From Anaerosporobacter mobilis DSM 15930 (GTDB lineage Bacteria > Bacillota > Clostridia > Lachnospirales > Lachnospiraceae), in the NCBI RefSeq assembly GCF_900142955.1, contig NZ_FRCP01000007.1:278910-342909 (forward strand): 64,000 bases of DNA, in the 5' to 3' direction. Below are positions 1 to 9,128 of the stretch, piece after piece. The number at the start of each line of letters is the position of its first letter. Position 1 is the stretch's first letter. Made by a program: the position numbers and the translations under genes. The notes below the pieces were generated by a model. The model did not search any database. It saw only the letters and a program-made list of their open reading frames with translations, and was not told the DNA's origin.

Positions 1-3000
1 CTAGTGGTTTCCAATGGGCATATAAAGTCTGCTTATCAGTTATCTTAACAACACTGCTAGCTGTAATTAAATTACCACCCTCTTCTTGTGTGTACCACCC
101 AGTAAATTCATTACCATATTTCCAAGGTGTTGGTAGTGTTCCATATAGATTATCATAGTAGTAATTGCCGTACGTTTCAGTATAATATTTATTTTTAATT
201 TCTATCTGACCACCGGTACATTTAAATTTTACCTCATACCAGTTTGGATTCCACAGAGCATACAACACATGATTACTTGTGGCTGTTACAATTGTTGTAG
301 ATTGTATAAGAGCTCCATTCGTTTTTGCTGTATACCACCCTCTGAATGTATATCCCTCTCTAACAGGTGTTGGTAATGTTCCATACTTCTCACCCTTTTT
401 TACAAAAAGGATCTGTTCCTCAAGTATTCCACCGTTTGAATCAAAACTTACTTGAAAATTATTTTCTAGCCATTGTGCATATAAGGTTTGAGTTTCTGTT
501 TTTGATACTATGCTATTAGGAGATATTCTCACTCCCCCATTTGCTCCACTGTACCAACCTATAAATTCAGAATTTGCTTTTATAGGTATTGGAAGATTAC
601 CATATTCCTCTTTATATGTAACTAATTTACTTCCAACTTCTACACTTCCACCATTAGGATTGAAATTAATTGTTACTGATTTACCTTTCCAATGTGCAAA
701 CAGAATATATGATATTCCCTCATTAACTATTGTACTGTCAAGTATCTGCTCTCCTCCCACTTCTCTATCAAACCAGCCTATGAAATCATATCCATTCTTT
801 GTAGGTATTGGTAATTCTCCATATTCATCACCCTCTATAACATAATACTCCGTTTGATCTAACTCGCCCCCATTTGTTCTAAATTCAATTTCATGCTCCT
901 TTGAACGTTCAAACATAACTGCAAAAACAACTTCTTTTTCACCATCTTCATTAAAGGCCCTTAATCTAACCTCAAATATACCTTCTTCATCAGATGTGAA
1001 ACTCCAGATTTTGTCTTTAACTGTACCATAATTTGTTTCTACTTTATAACTATAATCTCCAAATATCTCTTTTAAATCCAAGATTGCTGTTTCATTTACA
1101 TATAGGCAAATATCTTCTGGCTCATTCTTTATGTGTAACTTTTCTTTATTCCCGACAACCTGAATCTCGTACTCCTTCTCATCATAAAATTGCCACTTAC
1201 TTATTACACATATTGTAAATTCATACTTCTCATTATCATAGTCTGTGGGAATGAAATCTAATCTAAAATGATCATCCGTCGGATTAAACTCATATGTTTG
1301 ATCATTGCAAACAGCATAAACCTTATAATCCGAAATATTTTTATCCGTTAGATAAACTTCAATTATGGAATTTCCATTAATCGTAGTATCATCTTTCCCA
1401 TTAAATGTTACCGTTTCAATTTCTGGTTGATGTTTTTCCTTATAATACTCTTCCTCTGCTATTGAATGTAATACCAACTCTTTTGTAACGATCTTTCCTG
1501 TTTCTGATTTTACAGAAATAATCACTACATTATCTCCATCATTCAATTTAATATTGCAACCAAAAGCAAAGGCATCATCTCTTTTACTTTCACCAACATA
1601 AGGAACTGCCTGACCATTTACCGTTATATCAATCGTATCTGCATTATTAATTACTCCGCTAAGCAAAGCCTCTTGTGAATAGATATAGTATTCATAGTCG
1701 TCGTCTAATTGTATATCCGGTTCCTTTGAATTTACAACGATTTCACTTGTTCTTGTCCAACTACTTGTCCCATCAGATGCCAACGAATATACTTCTAAAT
1801 AATAATGGCCATCTTCTAAATCATTAAAGGTATATGTAAAATCTCCATTTTCATTAATTCCATCTACAATGGCGTCATCAACTAATATTTCACCTGAATC
1901 GTCCATTAATTCAAGATGTACTTTTGCCGTTAATGTATAGAACCTTTCATCTGTATCTACACTAATAGCACTGCCTGTTGCTACAGTTATTGCACTTCCC
2001 GATGCAGTTATTACTGGATTTTCAGAATCTATTTGACTGGAATTATCGATTGCAACACAACCGCTAATACTAATAGTTGTTCCATCTTGTATCATTGCTA
2101 GATTTTCTTCATTCTCTATAACGGGAGCTGACAATTTTGTATATATACCTGCGGAATAATCGCCATCAAGTCCCTTATTCCTTATTGTGTATGTCCATGT
2201 ACCAGCAGTTGGGTAAAATGCTATCAATCCTCTGCTCCCCAGATTCACGACATTCTGTAAACTTATATCTGCTGTTGTATTATCAACTATCTCATCCATT
2301 ACCTCATCACCAGTATCTTCATCTAAAGTTACATTATTACTATACACAATTCCATTCGGGTCTGTCAGTAGAACCTCACAATTTCCTAATGTATCATCAA
2401 TAAGCAGTGAAAAATCTTTTCCTTTTGAAACATTAATTTGCCTTGTCTCTGATATCTCCTCTGATAACAAACTTCCATGTATGTTTTCTTCATACACTAG
2501 TCCGTACAAATCCGCTAATTCTTCAATAACTGAGTTATCATCGTTAGCATCCTTTGCATTATTCTTAGAAAAAATAGTTGCTATATTCTCTCCATCAAAA
2601 AAATAATTACAATAAGCAATTGCATACGGTTGATAACAAGTTCCAACTGTTGCCCTATCTGGTGAATCTGTATATATATTGTGTCGCTTCAGTTTAAATT
2701 GTGATTTATCATTTCCTGCATAATCATATGCCTTAACTGTTATTTGGTTTGGCCCTGAAGAAAGCTTATTAGTTGGAATTAAGTATGATATATTGTCAGA
2801 AGGATCATTTATCGTAGAAACCTTTTTACCATTAATGTATATTTCGGCTCTTGATACTTTAACATTGTCATATAATTTAATACTTAACTCATTGTTTGAA
2901 ATTGTTAACTTAATCGCTGGATTCTCATCATCAAATTGCATTCTATTTTCTTTAAATATTTTCCAAAAGTCATATGCTTCATCACTATTCTTATTAATAT

Positions 3001-4126
3001 GTTTCTTTATATATTGAGTATAGAAGTCCTTCAAATCAGCATCAAAAGCGTTGAATACTTCTGTCGGGTTTTTAATATCTGTAACTAAATCTGCCGCCAT
3101 AATTACATCTCTATTACCCCAAAAAACATATTCAGCCCTTTCCTTCATCTTATCCCATATCTCATAGTCATAATACCCGTCTGTTATATCCCATAGAGCT
3201 GCCGCAACATATCTTTCATTTAATAGCCCTTTGATATCTTTATCCTTTATATTAACATTCTCAATTGAATAAGAATTATCATTCCCGTGCTCATTTCCAT
3301 CATAATAGATATCCGAATTCAAAGCCATTTGTCCAAAATAGGTAGCTAACCCTTCCGAATAAGCTAATCTCCTATCTACATTCTTTTTAGACGAATGATC
3401 ACCGCCTCTAAAACAACCATTACGCAAAGTATTAAACATCCAATGTCCATACTCATGACAAATAACAGAACTATCAAATTCATCCTGGTCTGCTCCAGAT
3501 AATGCTATAAATTCTAGATCCAAAAGTTCAAATTGATACGAGCCCTCTCCTTTTCCATATGACCAGTAGACAGGAACCTGAGGTGCTACTAGGCCTGAAG
3601 CTTTTTTCATATATGCCCTTGCATCGTTAATAACGCTTGCTATATTAATAGCTCCGGCATTCTTGCCTTTAATTGTATAATTCATTGTAAGATTACTTTG
3701 TTTATCTGAATCAACAGTCACCGTTTTATTTTTATATTCATATTTAGTGTGCCCAGTCCACTTCTTGAATTTTGAATATACCACACAGGCTTCATTTTCT
3801 GCCTTTACTTTAAGCCATACTTTTTTTATAGCAGATTGAGACGACAATGTAGCTTTGTAGCTACCTAATTCATCTGTTACTATATCCGTATGTTTTGTTA
3901 AACCATTACTATCTTCATAATACAAAGTTGCTGGATAATTCTTCAGATTCTGCCTCTTATTTAGTGTAGAACCACTTGTAAAATCCTTAATCTCAACTTT
4001 TATTTTCCCTGATACTACTAATTTATTACTGCTCTTAGCTTGCACAGTAGTGAAACCGCTACCTACAAGTTGTAATAATAGGCATATTATAACAACTAAT
4101 GTCACTATTTTCTTTCTTACTTTCAT
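1..4126 (-). CDS. Secreted zinc-metalloprotease-like protein with InlB-type repeats (partial, 3' end outside window)
   Basis: The frame is open from an ATG at 4126 (ribosome site GGGAAAGAGGGAAT) to the left edge, about 1375 codons without a stop in the stretches I translated. Residues 1-30 are a signal peptide (KVRKK, a hydrophobic core, then VQA-K). HEYGH lies at residues 224-228, and an EGLATYFG segment supplies a likely third zinc ligand at E258, so the HExxH...E layout suggests a gluzincin-like peptidase. Around residues 560-650 there is a beta-rich region like a bacterial pre-peptidase C-terminal domain. From about residue 1077 on, four consecutive repeats of about 70 residues carry NGG, YG-LP-P and F-GW motifs and resemble Listeria-Bacteroides InlB B-repeats. 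The gene starts 21 bases behind the last of four membrane-protein paralogs. Substrate and C-terminal anchor are unknown. The peptidase call is by motif only. Confidence 0.8.
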   Translation of the reverse strand, partial: MKVRKKIVTLVVIICLLLQLVGSGFTTVQAKSSNKLVVSGKIKVEIKDFTSGSTLNKRQNLKNYPATLYYEDSNGLTKHTDIVTDELGSYKATLSSQSAIKKVWLKVKAENEACVVYSKFKKWTGHTKYEYKNKTVTVDSDKQSNLTMNYTIKGKNAGAINIASVINDARAYMKKASGLVAPQVPVYWSYGKGEGSYQFELLDLEFIALSGADQDEFDSSVICHEYGHWMFNTLRNGCFRGGDHSSKKNVDRRLAYSEGLATYFGQMALNSDIYYDGNEHGNDNSYSIENVNIKDKDIKGLLNERYVAAALWDITDGYYDYEIWDKMKERAEYVFWGNRDVIMAADLVTDIKNPTEVFNAFDADLKDFYTQYIKKHINKNSDEAYDFWKIFKENRMQFDDENPAIKLTISNNELSIKLYDNVKVSRAEIYINGKKVSTINDPSDNISYLIPTNKLSSGPNQITVKAYDYAGNDKSQFKLKRHNIYTDSPDRATVGTCYQPYAIAYCNYFFDGENIATIFSKNNAKDANDDNSVIEELADLYGLVYEENIHGSLLSEEISETRQINVSKGKDFSLLIDDTLGNCEVLLTDPNGIVYSNNVTLDEDTGDEVMDEIVDNTTADISLQNVVNLGSRGLIAFYPTAGTWTYTIRNKGLDGDYSAGIYTKLSAPVIENEENLAMIQDGTTISISGCVAIDNSSQIDSENPVITASGSAITVATGSAISVDTDERFYTLTAKVHLELMDDSGEILVDDAIVDGINENGDFTYTFNDLEDGHYYLEVYSLASDGTSSWTRTSEIVVNSKEPDIQLDDDYEYYIYSQEALLSGVINNADTIDITVNGQAVPYVGESKRDDAFAFGCNIKLNDGDNVVIISVKSETGKIVTKELVLHSIAEEEYYKEKHQPEIETVTFNGKDDTTINGNSIIEVYLTDKNISDYKVYAVCNDQTYEFNPTDDHFRLDFIPTDYDNEKYEFTICVISKWQFYDEKEYEIQVVGNKEKLHIKNEPEDICLYVNETAILDLKEIFGDYSYKVETNYGTVKDKIWSFTSDEEGIFEVRLRAFNEDGEKEVVFAVMFERSKEHEIEFRTNGGELDQTEYYVIEGDEYGELPIPTKNGYDFIGWFDREVGGEQILDSTIVNEGISYILFAHWKGKSVTINFNPNGGSVEVGSKLVTYKEEYGNLPIPIKANSEFIGWYSGANGGVRISPNSIVSKTETQTLYAQWLENNFQVSFDSNGGILEEQILFVKKGEKYGTLPTPVREGYTFRGWYTAKTNGALIQSTTIVTATSNHVLYALWNPNWYEVKFKCTGGQIEIKNKYYTETYGNYYYDNLYGTLPTPWKYGNEFTGWYTQEEGGNLITASSVVKITDKQTLYAHWKPL

Positions 4127-4147
4127 AACTTATTCCCTCTTTCCCAA

Positions 4148-4774
4148 CTATTTATAATATCCTTTATGTTGCTTATCTGTACTTATCAAATCCACCCAAT
4201 ACTCCACCACCCTTTTTATTCTATTGTTTCCCACATCCATCATTTCATTTTCAATACTTGTAACATAAAGTCTAATGTTAATTCTGCCTCTCTCGTATTC
4301 GTAAAAACCTGAGGCACTATCATAACATCTATATCCATGTTCCTTAAGATATTTATCCACTTTTTCGAAACTATCTCCAACCTTAAACCCAAACAATGCT
4401 ATGTCCCTATTACTGGTATAATAACCTGCAAATTTTACTGAATCAGCATAGTCAGGATATCTTGTAAATGTGCATACGTCCCCTGTGCTCGTATTAATAT
4501 AAAAACCCAAGTCATCTTCATCTTGTATCCATTCCTTTTTTATATCATATTCACTAGCTTCCACCCCAAATTCATACGGTAATTCTATATTCTCATTCAA
4601 ATCCTTTATTGCATATGGTGTTACAAAATGTGGCCATATAAATTCATAGATTATTATTCCTGCAAATAGTATCATCAAGGTTATTCCAATGATTGATCCT
4701 AATTTTCTCAATCTGTTTTTATTTTTTTCTTTCCTTTTTACTTCGGTGAAATCCTCATCAAAATTGTCTTCCAT
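4148..4774 (-). CDS. Single-pass membrane protein, tandem family copy 4 (next to the metalloprotease)
   Basis: 208 residues. A charged, lysine-rich cytoplasmic start (KRKEKNKNRLRK) is followed by one membrane span at about residues 26-47, so most of the protein should face outside. The exported part contains a recurrent segment at residues 128-148 reading FGFKVGDSFEKVDKYLKEHG and a conserved end STDKQHKGYYK. The ribosome site AGGAGGTAGATATAAA precedes the ATG. I do not recognise the family. The GxKVGDSxExxxxxL stretch is only faintly like the small helical-turn motif of BamE-type lipoproteins and I do not assign it. It lies 21 bases before the secreted protease, so the two are probably translated together. 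Possible roles are chaperone, anchor or inhibitor of the protease, all inferred from position. Confidence 0.85.
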   Translation of the reverse strand: MEDNFDEDFTEVKRKEKNKNRLRKLGSIIGITLMILFAGIIIYEFIWPHFVTPYAIKDLNENIELPYEFGVEASEYDIKKEWIQDEDDLGFYINTSTGDVCTFTRYPDYADSVKFAGYYTSNRDIALFGFKVGDSFEKVDKYLKEHGYRCYDSASGFYEYERGRINIRLYVTSIENEMMDVGNNRIKRVVEYWVDLISTDKQHKGYYK

Positions 4775-4883
4775 TTTATATCTACCTCCTGTTTATATTA
4801 ATACAATAAATATAAGTTTAGAGATCACTTAAAACTTATTTCGATCATCTACCTCTAACTTATTAATACGACTAAAGTCTCGC

Positions 4884-5129
4884 TTATAATATTCCTTTCT
4901 TATTTATTATTTTTGCTAAACCGTTACTATCTTCTGGATAATTCTTCGGATTCTGCCTCTTATTTAATGTTGAACCACTTGTAAAATCCTTAATCTCAAC
5001 TTTTATTTTCCCTGATACTACTAATTTATTACTGCTCTTAGCTTGCACAGTAGTGAAACCACTACTTACTAACTGTAATAGTAAGCATATTATTATACTC
5101 AACACCACTAATCTCTTTCCTATTTTCAT
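4884..5129 (-). pseudogene. Truncated second copy of the metalloprotease start (signal peptide fragment)
   Basis: 81 codons. Residues 16-61 are nearly identical to the start of the large protease at 1-4126 (CLLLQLV-SGFTTVQAK, then the KSSNKLVVSGKIKVEIKDFT stretch). The match then drops five residues (ATLYY in the full copy) and diverges after NGL into a short unrelated tail and a stop. It starts 21 bases behind the paralog at 5151-5777, exactly the spacing seen between the full protease and its own upstream paralog. This shows that a unit of membrane protein plus protease was duplicated and that the second protease was then lost by deletion. The fragment could still be exported as a short peptide, but I see no functional domain in it. 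Confidence 0.8.
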
Positions 5130-5150
5130 TATTCTCTCCCTTTTTCCCTT

Positions 5151-5777
5151 CTATTTATAGTAGCCCTTATGTTGCTTATCTGTACTACTTATTTCTATAC
5201 TATAACTTATTACTTCTCCATTCTTTATGTAATCTTTCACATTGTAACTATTATCTGTTAAGAAAATGTCTATATAAATTTCAATTTTTCCTCTATAATA
5301 TATACAGCCAGACTCATCTATTATACCTCTAGTATATTTGTGTTTTCTAAGTTGTTTATCCGCCTTTTCCATGCTGTCCCCTACTTTAAATCCAAACAGT
5401 GTTGTTTTAGGGTTACTCGAATCAAAATATGTGAATCTATATGTACAAGCATAATCAGGGTAACCTGAAAAACCATATGTTTCTCGATCACCTGATTCTA
5501 TATAATAGCTAACATCATCACTACGATCACTCTTCCCCTCATCAATATCATATTCACTAGCAGCCACCCCAAATTCATACGGTAATTCTATATTCTCATT
5601 CAAATCCTTTATTGCAAATGGTGTTACAAAATGTGGCCATATAAATTCATAAATTATTATTCCTGCAAATAGTATCAACAAGGTTATTCCAATGATTGAT
5701 CCTAATTTTCTCAATCTGTTTTTATTTTTTTCTTTCCTTTTTACTTCGGTGAAATCCTCATCAAAATTGTCTTCCAT
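5151..5777 (-). CDS. Single-pass membrane protein, tandem family copy 3
   Basis: 208 residues. Residues 1-75 are almost identical to the copies at 4148 and 6494, including the membrane span. The exported centre (about residues 78-195) is strongly diverged, with a different cysteine set and the segment IDIFLTDNSYNVKDYIKNG. The end STDKQHKGYYK returns to near identity. The ribosome site is AGGAGGTAGATATAAA. It is followed after 21 bases by the truncated protease fragment. The pattern of conserved ends and a variable middle suggests recombination or gene conversion acting on the ends, or diversifying change in the exported part. Function unknown. Confidence 0.83.
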   Translation of the reverse strand: MEDNFDEDFTEVKRKEKNKNRLRKLGSIIGITLLILFAGIIIYEFIWPHFVTPFAIKDLNENIELPYEFGVAASEYDIDEGKSDRSDDVSYYIESGDRETYGFSGYPDYACTYRFTYFDSSNPKTTLFGFKVGDSMEKADKQLRKHKYTRGIIDESGCIYYRGKIEIYIDIFLTDNSYNVKDYIKNGEVISYSIEISSTDKQHKGYYK

Positions 5778-5840
5778 TTTATATCTACCTCCTGCTTATG
5801 TAATGACATATTATAAATCTTTAGTATACTAACATTTTAA

Positions 5841-6473
5841 CTATTTATAATTGCCTTTGCGTTGCTTGTCTGTGCTAGCCAATTCCACCCAATACTCAAC
5901 TACTCTTTCCTCTGTGAAACTGTTTCCCTCATTATTCTCCTCTGTAACAATGCTAACATTAAAACTTATATTAATTCTTCCTCTTTCGTAATTATAATAA
6001 CCACCACTAATATCAATACATTTATACCCATGCTCTTTAAGTTGCTTATCTGCTTTTTCCGAACTGTCCCCAACTTTAAACCCATATAATTCCACTTCCT
6101 TATTACAGGTATAAAAACTTGTAAATTTTACTGAATCCGCATAATCAGGATATCTCGCAAACTGAAATGCATCTCCATTGCTCTTATCTATATAAAAAAC
6201 CATATCTTCTTCATCTTCATCCCCTATCCATTCTTGCTCCACATCATATTTATCAGCCTCTGCTCCAAATTCATAAGGTAGTTCAATATTATTATTTAAA
6301 TCCTTTATTGCGTATGGTTCTATAACATGTGCCCATATAAATTCGTAAATCATCGCTCCTCCTAGCAATGCTAATACGATTAATACAGCGATTAATTCTA
6401 ACTTCCCCTTTCTGTTTCTACTTTCATCTTTCCTTTTTGCTTTAGCAATGTTTTGGTTTAAATTTTCTTCCAT
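5841..6473 (-). CDS. Single-pass membrane protein, tandem family copy 2 (most divergent start)
   Basis: 210 residues. It shares the family plan: a basic N-terminus, one membrane span at about residues 27-47, then AIKDLNNNIELPYEFG and the FKVGDSSEKADKQLKEHGYK motif, ending STDKQRKGNYK. Unlike the other three, its first 50 residues differ at many positions (MEENLNQNIAKAKRKDES), while its centre (RYPDYADSVKFTSFYTCNKE) resembles copies 1 and 4. The ribosome site is AGAGAGGTAGACA. It lies 20 bases behind copy 1 and 63 bases before copy 3, so co-transcription is likely. No known domain is recognised. Confidence 0.83.
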   Translation of the reverse strand: MEENLNQNIAKAKRKDESRNRKGKLELIAVLIVLALLGGAMIYEFIWAHVIEPYAIKDLNNNIELPYEFGAEADKYDVEQEWIGDEDEEDMVFYIDKSNGDAFQFARYPDYADSVKFTSFYTCNKEVELYGFKVGDSSEKADKQLKEHGYKCIDISGGYYNYERGRINISFNVSIVTEENNEGNSFTEERVVEYWVELASTDKQRKGNYK

Positions 6474-6493
6474 TGTCTACCTCTCTTTGCCAA

Positions 6494-7120
6494 CTATTTA
6501 TAATATCCTTTACGTTGCTTATCTGTACTTATCAAATCTACCCAATATTTCGCCACTTTTTTCCGACTAATATTCTCTAACTCCACCATTTCTGTTACAC
6601 TACTTGTAACAGAAAGGCTAATGTTAATTCTACCTCTCTCGTATTCGTAATAACTGGCGTCACTATCATAACATCTATATCCATGTTCTTTAAGATATTT
6701 ATCCGCCTTTTCGAAACTATCTCCCACTTTAAACCCAAACAATGCTATGTCCCTATTACTAGTATAATAACCTGCAAATTTTACTGAATCTGCATAGTCA
6801 GGGTATCTTGTAAACGTGAATACGTCCCCTATACTCGTATTCACATAAAAACCAAATTCATTCACATCTTCAATCCACTTCTCTTCAATATCATATTCAC
6901 TAGCAGCCACTCCAAATTCATACGGCAGTTCTATATTCTCATTCAAATCCTTTATTGCATATGGTGTTACAAAATGCGGCCATATAAATTCATAAGTTAT
7001 TATTCCTGCAAATAGTATTAACAAGGTTATTCCAATGATTGATCCTAATTTTCTCAATCTGTTTTTATTTTTTTCTTTCCTTTTTACTTCGTTGAAATCC
7101 TCATCAAAATTGTCTTCCAT
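6494..7120 (-). CDS. Single-pass membrane protein, tandem family copy 1 (first in operon)
   Basis: 208 residues, nearly the same as copy 4 over residues 1-72 and over most of the exported part, with differences near residues 78-90 and 165-190. The membrane span is at about residues 26-47. The leader sequence matches the other copies except at the ribosome site: GATGGTAGATATAAA stands where copies 3 and 4 have AGGAGGTAGATATAAA, so translation of this copy may be weaker. It is first behind a promoter candidate at 7333-7361 and begins the four-paralog plus protease operon. Function unknown. Confidence 0.83.
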   Translation of the reverse strand: MEDNFDEDFNEVKRKEKNKNRLRKLGSIIGITLLILFAGIITYEFIWPHFVTPYAIKDLNENIELPYEFGVAASEYDIEEKWIEDVNEFGFYVNTSIGDVFTFTRYPDYADSVKFAGYYTSNRDIALFGFKVGDSFEKADKYLKEHGYRCYDSDASYYEYERGRINISLSVTSSVTEMVELENISRKKVAKYWVDLISTDKQRKGYYK

Positions 7121-7332
7121 TTTATATCTACCATCATTTATATTAATATAATATATAAGTTTCTTGGGGATTAAATATATCTTTTAGAATTATTTCAATC
7201 CTCCCCCCTCTTGCTTATGAATTACGAAACCTATTGCTAAATACGACTCAATTGTTCTCTATATTCAAATTCCTAACGACATTTCCCCTCTTTCTTCTAT
7301 ATTTTATTACATATTTATTCTGCATTTTCTAT

Positions 7333-7361
7333 ATTTTACCTTTTTGCTATGATGCTGTCAA
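7333..7361 (-). promoter_or_regulatory. Promoter candidate for the membrane-protein/metalloprotease operon
   Basis: On the minus strand a perfect -35 box TTGACA (7356-7361) is followed by a 17-base spacer and TAAAAT (7333-7338). Transcription would begin near 7326, leaving a leader of about 200 bases before the ATG at 7120. I saw no clear riboswitch or terminator in this leader. Confidence 0.55.
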
Positions 7362-7698
7362 TAAGATATAACTCTCACGACTTTTCGTATATATTCAGGT
7401 GAACTGAAAAACAAGAGTCCCTTTTGTATCGTAAGAATCACATTTTAATTTACGCAGTTTTCTTTGTAATCAGAAAATCTCGTCCTTTGTCTTCTCTTAT
7501 TTCAATACATGCTGACGGCCTTCTTAGTTTACATAGCTTTCTTGGAAAGCTTATTTTATTAGTGACGGTTTCATAATGATTTCATTTGGCGGAACTTGGG
7601 TGCAAACAAGCTTCTCCAGAACCGTCTCTCCGTGATAGAAGCTGAACGTTTCATAAGAGCTGTGTGATATGCCCTTTTGTTAGACAAAAAAGTCTTAA

Positions 7699-7887
7699 AG
7701 AAAATTCAGCTCTGTAATCAACCGTTCCATACAGGTAGAAGGAGCTTTGGCGCTTTTACGCTTAATGGCTCTGTTTGTGAACCTTAAAAGACTTCTCAGC
7801 ATAAATCAAAATAATAAGAAGCATGCTCTAGGATTGGATAAACTCTCAAACCAGATTTATTCAGATAATGTTGGGAAAGTTAAGTAA
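7699..7887 (+). pseudogene. Remnant of an IS1182-type transposase (C-terminal end)
   Basis: A plus-strand open stretch without its own start reads INRSIQVEGALALL and later LGLDKLSNQIYSDNVGK before a TAA at 7885. The phrase NRSIQVEGAF followed by a short helical end containing NINKLH is typical of DDE transposases of the IS1182 group, as I remember the family. The frame is interrupted upstream (stops at 7681 and 7696), and the region 7440-7690 has no intact frame. It appears to be a decayed insertion element between two gene blocks. Confidence 0.45.
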
Positions 7888-7922
7888 ATTATTATAAAAT
7901 CATTTAATTTATATTCTAATTG

Positions 7923-7971
7923 AAAAGACATGTACAAAATGATCTAAAAGTTCATTTTGTACATGTCTTTT
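7923..7971. terminator. Strong bidirectional terminator hairpin
   Basis: A perfect 20-base inverted repeat (arms 7923-7942 and 7952-7971) has a 9-base loop. Because the arms begin with AAAA and end with TTTT, each strand yields a stem followed by a short U run. It serves the minus-strand gene ending at 8014 and could stop readthrough from the plus-strand transposase remnant. Confidence 0.75.
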
Positions 7972-8013
7972 AAGGGCTTATTGTTGCTTTTAGGCAAAGT
8001 ATATTTTGTTAAA

Positions 8014-8463
8014 TTAAAACTTCTTATGGATGCCTTTTAGTACCCTAGCGATGTCTTTTTCAATCAACTTACGCATACTACTGGGATACTTTTCAATAAT
8101 AGCATTGTAAAGGGCTTTCTTAATATCAGGAACTAAATCTTCTTTTTCATCCACAATAATTTCTAGTCCTCTAATGCATTGCCTTGCAGTAATAGGTTTT
8201 ACGTCAGTTATATGTTTTAAATATTGACTAAGAACTTCATCTACCTTGTTATCAATATCCCAACGGCTGTTTTCGGCTATTAATATTAATCCCCTATTGC
8301 GGATATAGGAGTTGTCATCTTCCAACATATCAATAAAATCATCAAAGAAAGGATATACAGAATTCGATTCCTTGCTTTCTTCTACTAACTGCTTAAAACT
8401 TGTATAAGCAAAACTGTTATCTGTATGATGTAAGTCTTTAACTAATTGCTTTATATCTCTCAT
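8014..8463 (-). CDS. Small HEAT-repeat-like protein
   Basis: 149 residues, fully helical by inspection. Segments such as YPFFDDFIDMLEDDNSYIRNRGLILIAENSRWD and PITARQCIRGLEIIV look like paired helices of an armadillo/HEAT-type solenoid. Similar clostridial proteins are often labelled SufBD protein, although there is no Fe-S assembly gene nearby, so I would not use that name. It begins 33 bases behind the GyrI-like gene, suggesting a two-gene operon. Function unknown; a protein-interaction role is the reasonable guess. Confidence 0.75.
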   Translation of the reverse strand: MRDIKQLVKDLHHTDNSFAYTSFKQLVEESKESNSVYPFFDDFIDMLEDDNSYIRNRGLILIAENSRWDIDNKVDEVLSQYLKHITDVKPITARQCIRGLEIIVDEKEDLVPDIKKALYNAIIEKYPSSMRKLIEKDIARVLKGIHKKF

Positions 8464-8496
8464 AAAAATCGCCTCGCATAAAAAAGTTTTGAAATA

Positions 8497-8964
8497 CTAC
8501 TTTTCCTTTATTGCAAAATATAAATCAATGGTTGGCTGATTGGTGACACTTCTTTGTGTATGGTACTCATATTCCATATTAAGACCAGTGTATTCTGAGC
8601 ATGGTAGCCATTTTCTATAGAAAAAAGTCTTTGCTTGTCCTATTGTTATCCCCCAGAAGAATTTGAATTTAGGTTTAATTGTCATAACCGCATAATAACC
8701 TTTGGGAAGAGTCATTTGAGAGGAACCTTCGAAAGGTGTAACACCTGCAACAAATAACTGAAATTCTTTTGTACTCTCATTATAGTCCTTTGAAAGTATA
8801 TAAAAAGGAAACGTTTTTTCGGATTCCTGGTTGCTTTTAAAATAAAATTCAGTACTTAATTTTGAAATGTCTTTAGACTGACGATGGTCACTTGATTTTA
8901 AAGTTAAACCGTAAATTGTAGTATCTTTTTTCATTTGTACAATTGTAATTTCATCTGCTTTCAT
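8497..8964 (-). CDS. GyrI-like small-molecule-binding domain protein
   Basis: 155 residues. The alternating strands and the stretch LPKGYYAVMTIKPKF, then a helix, then WLPCSEYTGLNMEYEYH and a final IDLYFAIKEK match the layout of stand-alone GyrI-like (AraC effector-binding) domains. These usually bind hydrophobic or cationic small molecules and end with a strand containing an E-x-Y-x-I-type pattern. There is no DNA-binding domain. The promoter candidate is at 9006-9033. It is the first gene of a pair with the HEAT-like protein. The ligand cannot be told from sequence. Confidence 0.7.
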   Translation of the reverse strand: MKADEITIVQMKKDTTIYGLTLKSSDHRQSKDISKLSTEFYFKSNQESEKTFPFYILSKDYNESTKEFQLFVAGVTPFEGSSQMTLPKGYYAVMTIKPKFKFFWGITIGQAKTFFYRKWLPCSEYTGLNMEYEYHTQRSVTNQPTIDLYFAIKEK

Positions 8965-9005
8965 ACATTTTTCCTTTCTTTATAAATTATTTACAATATT
9001 ACCAC

Positions 9006-9033
9006 ATTATATCAAAAAGTAAAGAAAAATCAA
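9006..9033 (-). promoter_or_regulatory. Promoter candidate for the GyrI-like gene
   Basis: Minus strand: -35 TTGATT (9028-9033), 16-base spacer, -10 TATAAT (9006-9011). It lies about 40 bases upstream of the start codon at 8964. Confidence 0.55.
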
Positions 9034-9128
9034 TGAAGTTTTATTAACTATGGTAAATTGACACAAGTAGTCACGGTCCCATTCTGCCGTCGGCATCCTT
9101 ACCATAACTATAATTTTATTTATAGTCA

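Noticed and set aside
8014..8463. Naming this gene SufBD
   Set aside because: Such labels are common for this small helical family, but no Suf or Fe-S gene is near and the length is far below SufB/SufD.
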